This document shows, piece after piece, positions 21,462 through 22,886 of a stretch of 22,886 nucleotides of DNA. A model generated the notes under the pieces. That model did not search any database. It saw only the letters and a program-made list of their open reading frames with translations, and was not told the DNA's origin. Both the position numbers and the translations under genes were made by a program. Location: contig DAOVSY010000008.1 in NCBI GenBank assembly GCA_030633365.1, forward strand, positions 1 through 22,886, in the 5' to 3' direction. Numbering within the stretch: position 1 is the stretch's first letter; each line of letters opens with the position of its first letter. Source of the DNA: Spirochaetaceae bacterium. Its GTDB lineage: Bacteria > Spirochaetota > Spirochaetia > B11-G9.

Positions 21462-22886
21462 CTAAATCCCGCCTTCTTTCTTTGCAAAATATGAAAATTC
21501 CATGGCAAAAGTACCTCTTCCCTGAGTAAGACTACGCAGGGCAGTGGAATAACCAAACATATTAACCAATGGTACCTGTGCACGTATGTGTTCAATAGAG
21601 GGTTTGCTTTCAAGACTGCCAATAAGTCCCTTTCTTGTAGTTATATGGCTTATAACTTCTCCAACAAATTCTTTCGGAGTTAAAATATCAACATTCATAA
21701 TTGGTTCCAGAAGGGCTGGATCTGCTTTTCTACAGGCTGAATCAAAACCAAGAGCACCTGCTGTTTCAAATGCAAGAGCAGAAGATGTTTGGGGATCATA
21801 CACTGCATCTGTCATAGTGACTTTAATATCTATAGTTGGATATCCATACATAATTCCCGATGAAAAGGCATTTTGTATTCCTCTTGCAGCAGCATCGCTA
21901 TATTCTCTGGGAAGTGTGTCTTCAGAAACTTCAGAAATAAACTGGTTTCCTTCACCTTTCCCTGCAGGTTCAACTGTAATAGTAATTTCTGCTGTATTTT
22001 CTTTACCCGCAACAAGTTTATGGAAACTCTCAATATGTTTAACTCTGGTAAATATTGACTCTCTATAAGTAACCTGGGGCTTACCAACATTGGCTTCAAC
22101 TTTAAATTCACTTATTACCCGTTTAACAAGAACATCAAGATGCAGTTCTCCCATTCCGGCAATTATAAGCTGTCCGGTTTCCTCATTTTCTTTTACAGTA
22201 AATGTTGGATCTTCTCTTTTTAAACTATCAAGAGCTTTTAAAAGTTTGTCCTGATCAGATATAGTTTTTGGTTCAATGGCTACCGATATTACAGGTTCAG
22301 GAAAGTTCATATCTTCAAGAAGTACTTGAAAGCCTTCAGATCCTACAGTATCTCCGGTTTGTGCAAACTTAAACCCTACTACAACAGCAATATCCCCTGC
22401 ATGGAGTTCATCAATAGCCTCATGTCTGTTGGAGTGCATTCGCAGGAGCCTGTTTATTCTTTCTCTTTTATGTTTATTAATATTTAAAATAGCAGTGCCT
22501 TTTTTAATTGTACCGGAATAAACACGTATAAAACTTAAAGCACCAGCTTCTTTATCACTTTGAATTTTAAAAACCAGAGCAAGAGCAGGAGCTTTTTTGT
22601 CATGTGGAATTGTAACTTCCGAATTGTCTTTAAGTTTATGTCCAATAACCGGCTGTCCTTCTATGGGAGATGGAAGAAAGTCAAGAACACCATCAAGTAG
22701 AGGCTGGACTCCAATATTCTTGAAGGATGCACCTACAAAAACAGGAACCAGGTTACGATTTAGTGTATTAACACGAATAGCATCCTTCAGCATTTTAGCT
22801 GGTATATTCTGTCCTTCAAGAAACAGATCGGTAATTTCTTCTGAATATTCCGAAATTTTATCCAGAAGTTTTTCATGCCACTCTTC
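21462..22886 (-). CDS. fusA: Elongation factor G (5' part outside the window)
   Basis: This gene is cut by the right edge: 474 codons plus the stop are visible, in one open frame through base 22886, so the GTPase domain is mostly missing. What remains is the end of domain G (P-V-F-V-G-A-S-F-K-N-I-G-V-Q-P-L-L-D), domain II (G-A-L-S-F-I-R-V-Y-S-G), domain III (I-I-A-G-M-G-E-L-H-L-D-V-L), domain IV (G-Y-P-T-I-D-I-K-V) and domain V (M-F-G-Y-S-T-A-L-R-S-L-T-Q-G-R-G). These are close to true EF-G, so it probably serves in translocation or ribosome recycling. Spirochaetes often carry two such factors (spdEFG1 and spdEFG2), and the visible part does not settle which one this is. It lies upstream of the EF-G-II-like gene on the same strand, 229 bases apart, separated by a repeat and a promoter. 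Confidence 0.95.
   Translation of the reverse strand, partial: EEWHEKLLDKISEYSEEITDLFLEGQNIPAKMLKDAIRVNTLNRNLVPVFVGASFKNIGVQPLLDGVLDFLPSPIEGQPVIGHKLKDNSEVTIPHDKKAPALALVFKIQSDKEAGALSFIRVYSGTIKKGTAILNINKHKRERINRLLRMHSNRHEAIDELHAGDIAVVVGFKFAQTGDTVGSEGFQVLLEDMNFPEPVISVAIEPKTISDQDKLLKALDSLKREDPTFTVKENEETGQLIIAGMGELHLDVLVKRVISEFKVEANVGKPQVTYRESIFTRVKHIESFHKLVAGKENTAEITITVEPAGKGEGNQFISEVSEDTLPREYSDAAARGIQNAFSSGIMYGYPTIDIKVTMTDAVYDPQTSSALAFETAGALGFDSACRKADPALLEPIMNVDILTPKEFVGEVISHITTRKGLIGSLESKPSIEHIRAQVPLVNMFGYSTALRSLTQGRGTFAMEFSYFAKKEGGI

Noticed and set aside
21263..21622. Open minus-strand frame running from EF-G through the intergenic repeat
   Set aside because: It is out of frame with EF-G at its start and ends inside the palindromic element; the translation has no plausible protein character.
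21586..22068. Open plus-strand frame of 160 codons opposite EF-G
   Set aside because: It mirrors the strongly conserved EF-G frame; the composition is that of an antisense shadow and there are no recognisable motifs.
1..22886. CRISPR array, prophage, insertion sequence, integron or toxin-antitoxin pair
   Set aside because: I found no regularly spaced repeats, transposase, integrase or small gene pair of that kind; the window is mostly housekeeping and metabolic genes.

Overview
The window looks like an AT-rich chromosomal segment from a bacterium, most likely a spirochaete (Spirochaetota). The supporting signs are two adjacent, divergent EF-G paralogues, a cytoplasmic receiver-like/PilZ protein, a GAF-type PEP phosphotransferase with no sugar-PTS genes nearby, and an anaerobic 2-oxoacid oxidoreductase paired with ADP-forming acyl-CoA synthetase. 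The assignment rests on gene content and protein flavour only. I see no phage genes, transposase, CRISPR array or rRNA.

Layout. (1) Bases 43-2463, plus strand: a 41-residue membrane protein too short for usual gene calling, a TauE/SafE permease, then folP and folK. A GtrA-like membrane protein (2453-2875) converges on folK. (2) Bases 3131-7393, plus strand: a tight four-gene operon iorA-iorB-acdA-acdB. It would oxidise aryl or branched 2-oxoacids (from transaminated amino acids) to acyl-CoA, then release the acid with ATP formation. The IorA lacks the usual C-terminal ferredoxin domain. (3) Bases 7402-11280, minus strand: yaaA, a tRNA-Asn(GTT) with a clear promoter and terminator, then an overlapping four-gene set read from 11280 downward: exported beta-rich protein, degenerate receiver + PilZ protein, small conserved-looking protein, AmrS-like radical SAM enzyme. 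(4) Bases 11323-19086, plus strand: mfd, a GAF-PtsP-like enzyme, trmB (apparently leaderless) and citrate synthase. (5) Bases 19163-22886, minus strand: an EF-G-II-like GTPase with an altered G3 motif, its own sigma70-type promoter, a GC-richer REP/MITE-like element of about 150 bp, and the C-terminal two thirds of a second EF-G that runs off the right edge.

Ideas about how the parts work together: the IOR/ACD operon is a self-contained ATP-yielding amino-acid fermentation module. The PilZ operon may link c-di-GMP to an envelope function. Mfd and PtsP are co-directional and close enough to share a transcript. Nothing in the window is clearly a new system. The best leads are the IorA without Fe-S clusters, the repeat between the EF-G genes, the leaderless trmB promoter and the double dyad over the tRNA promoter.
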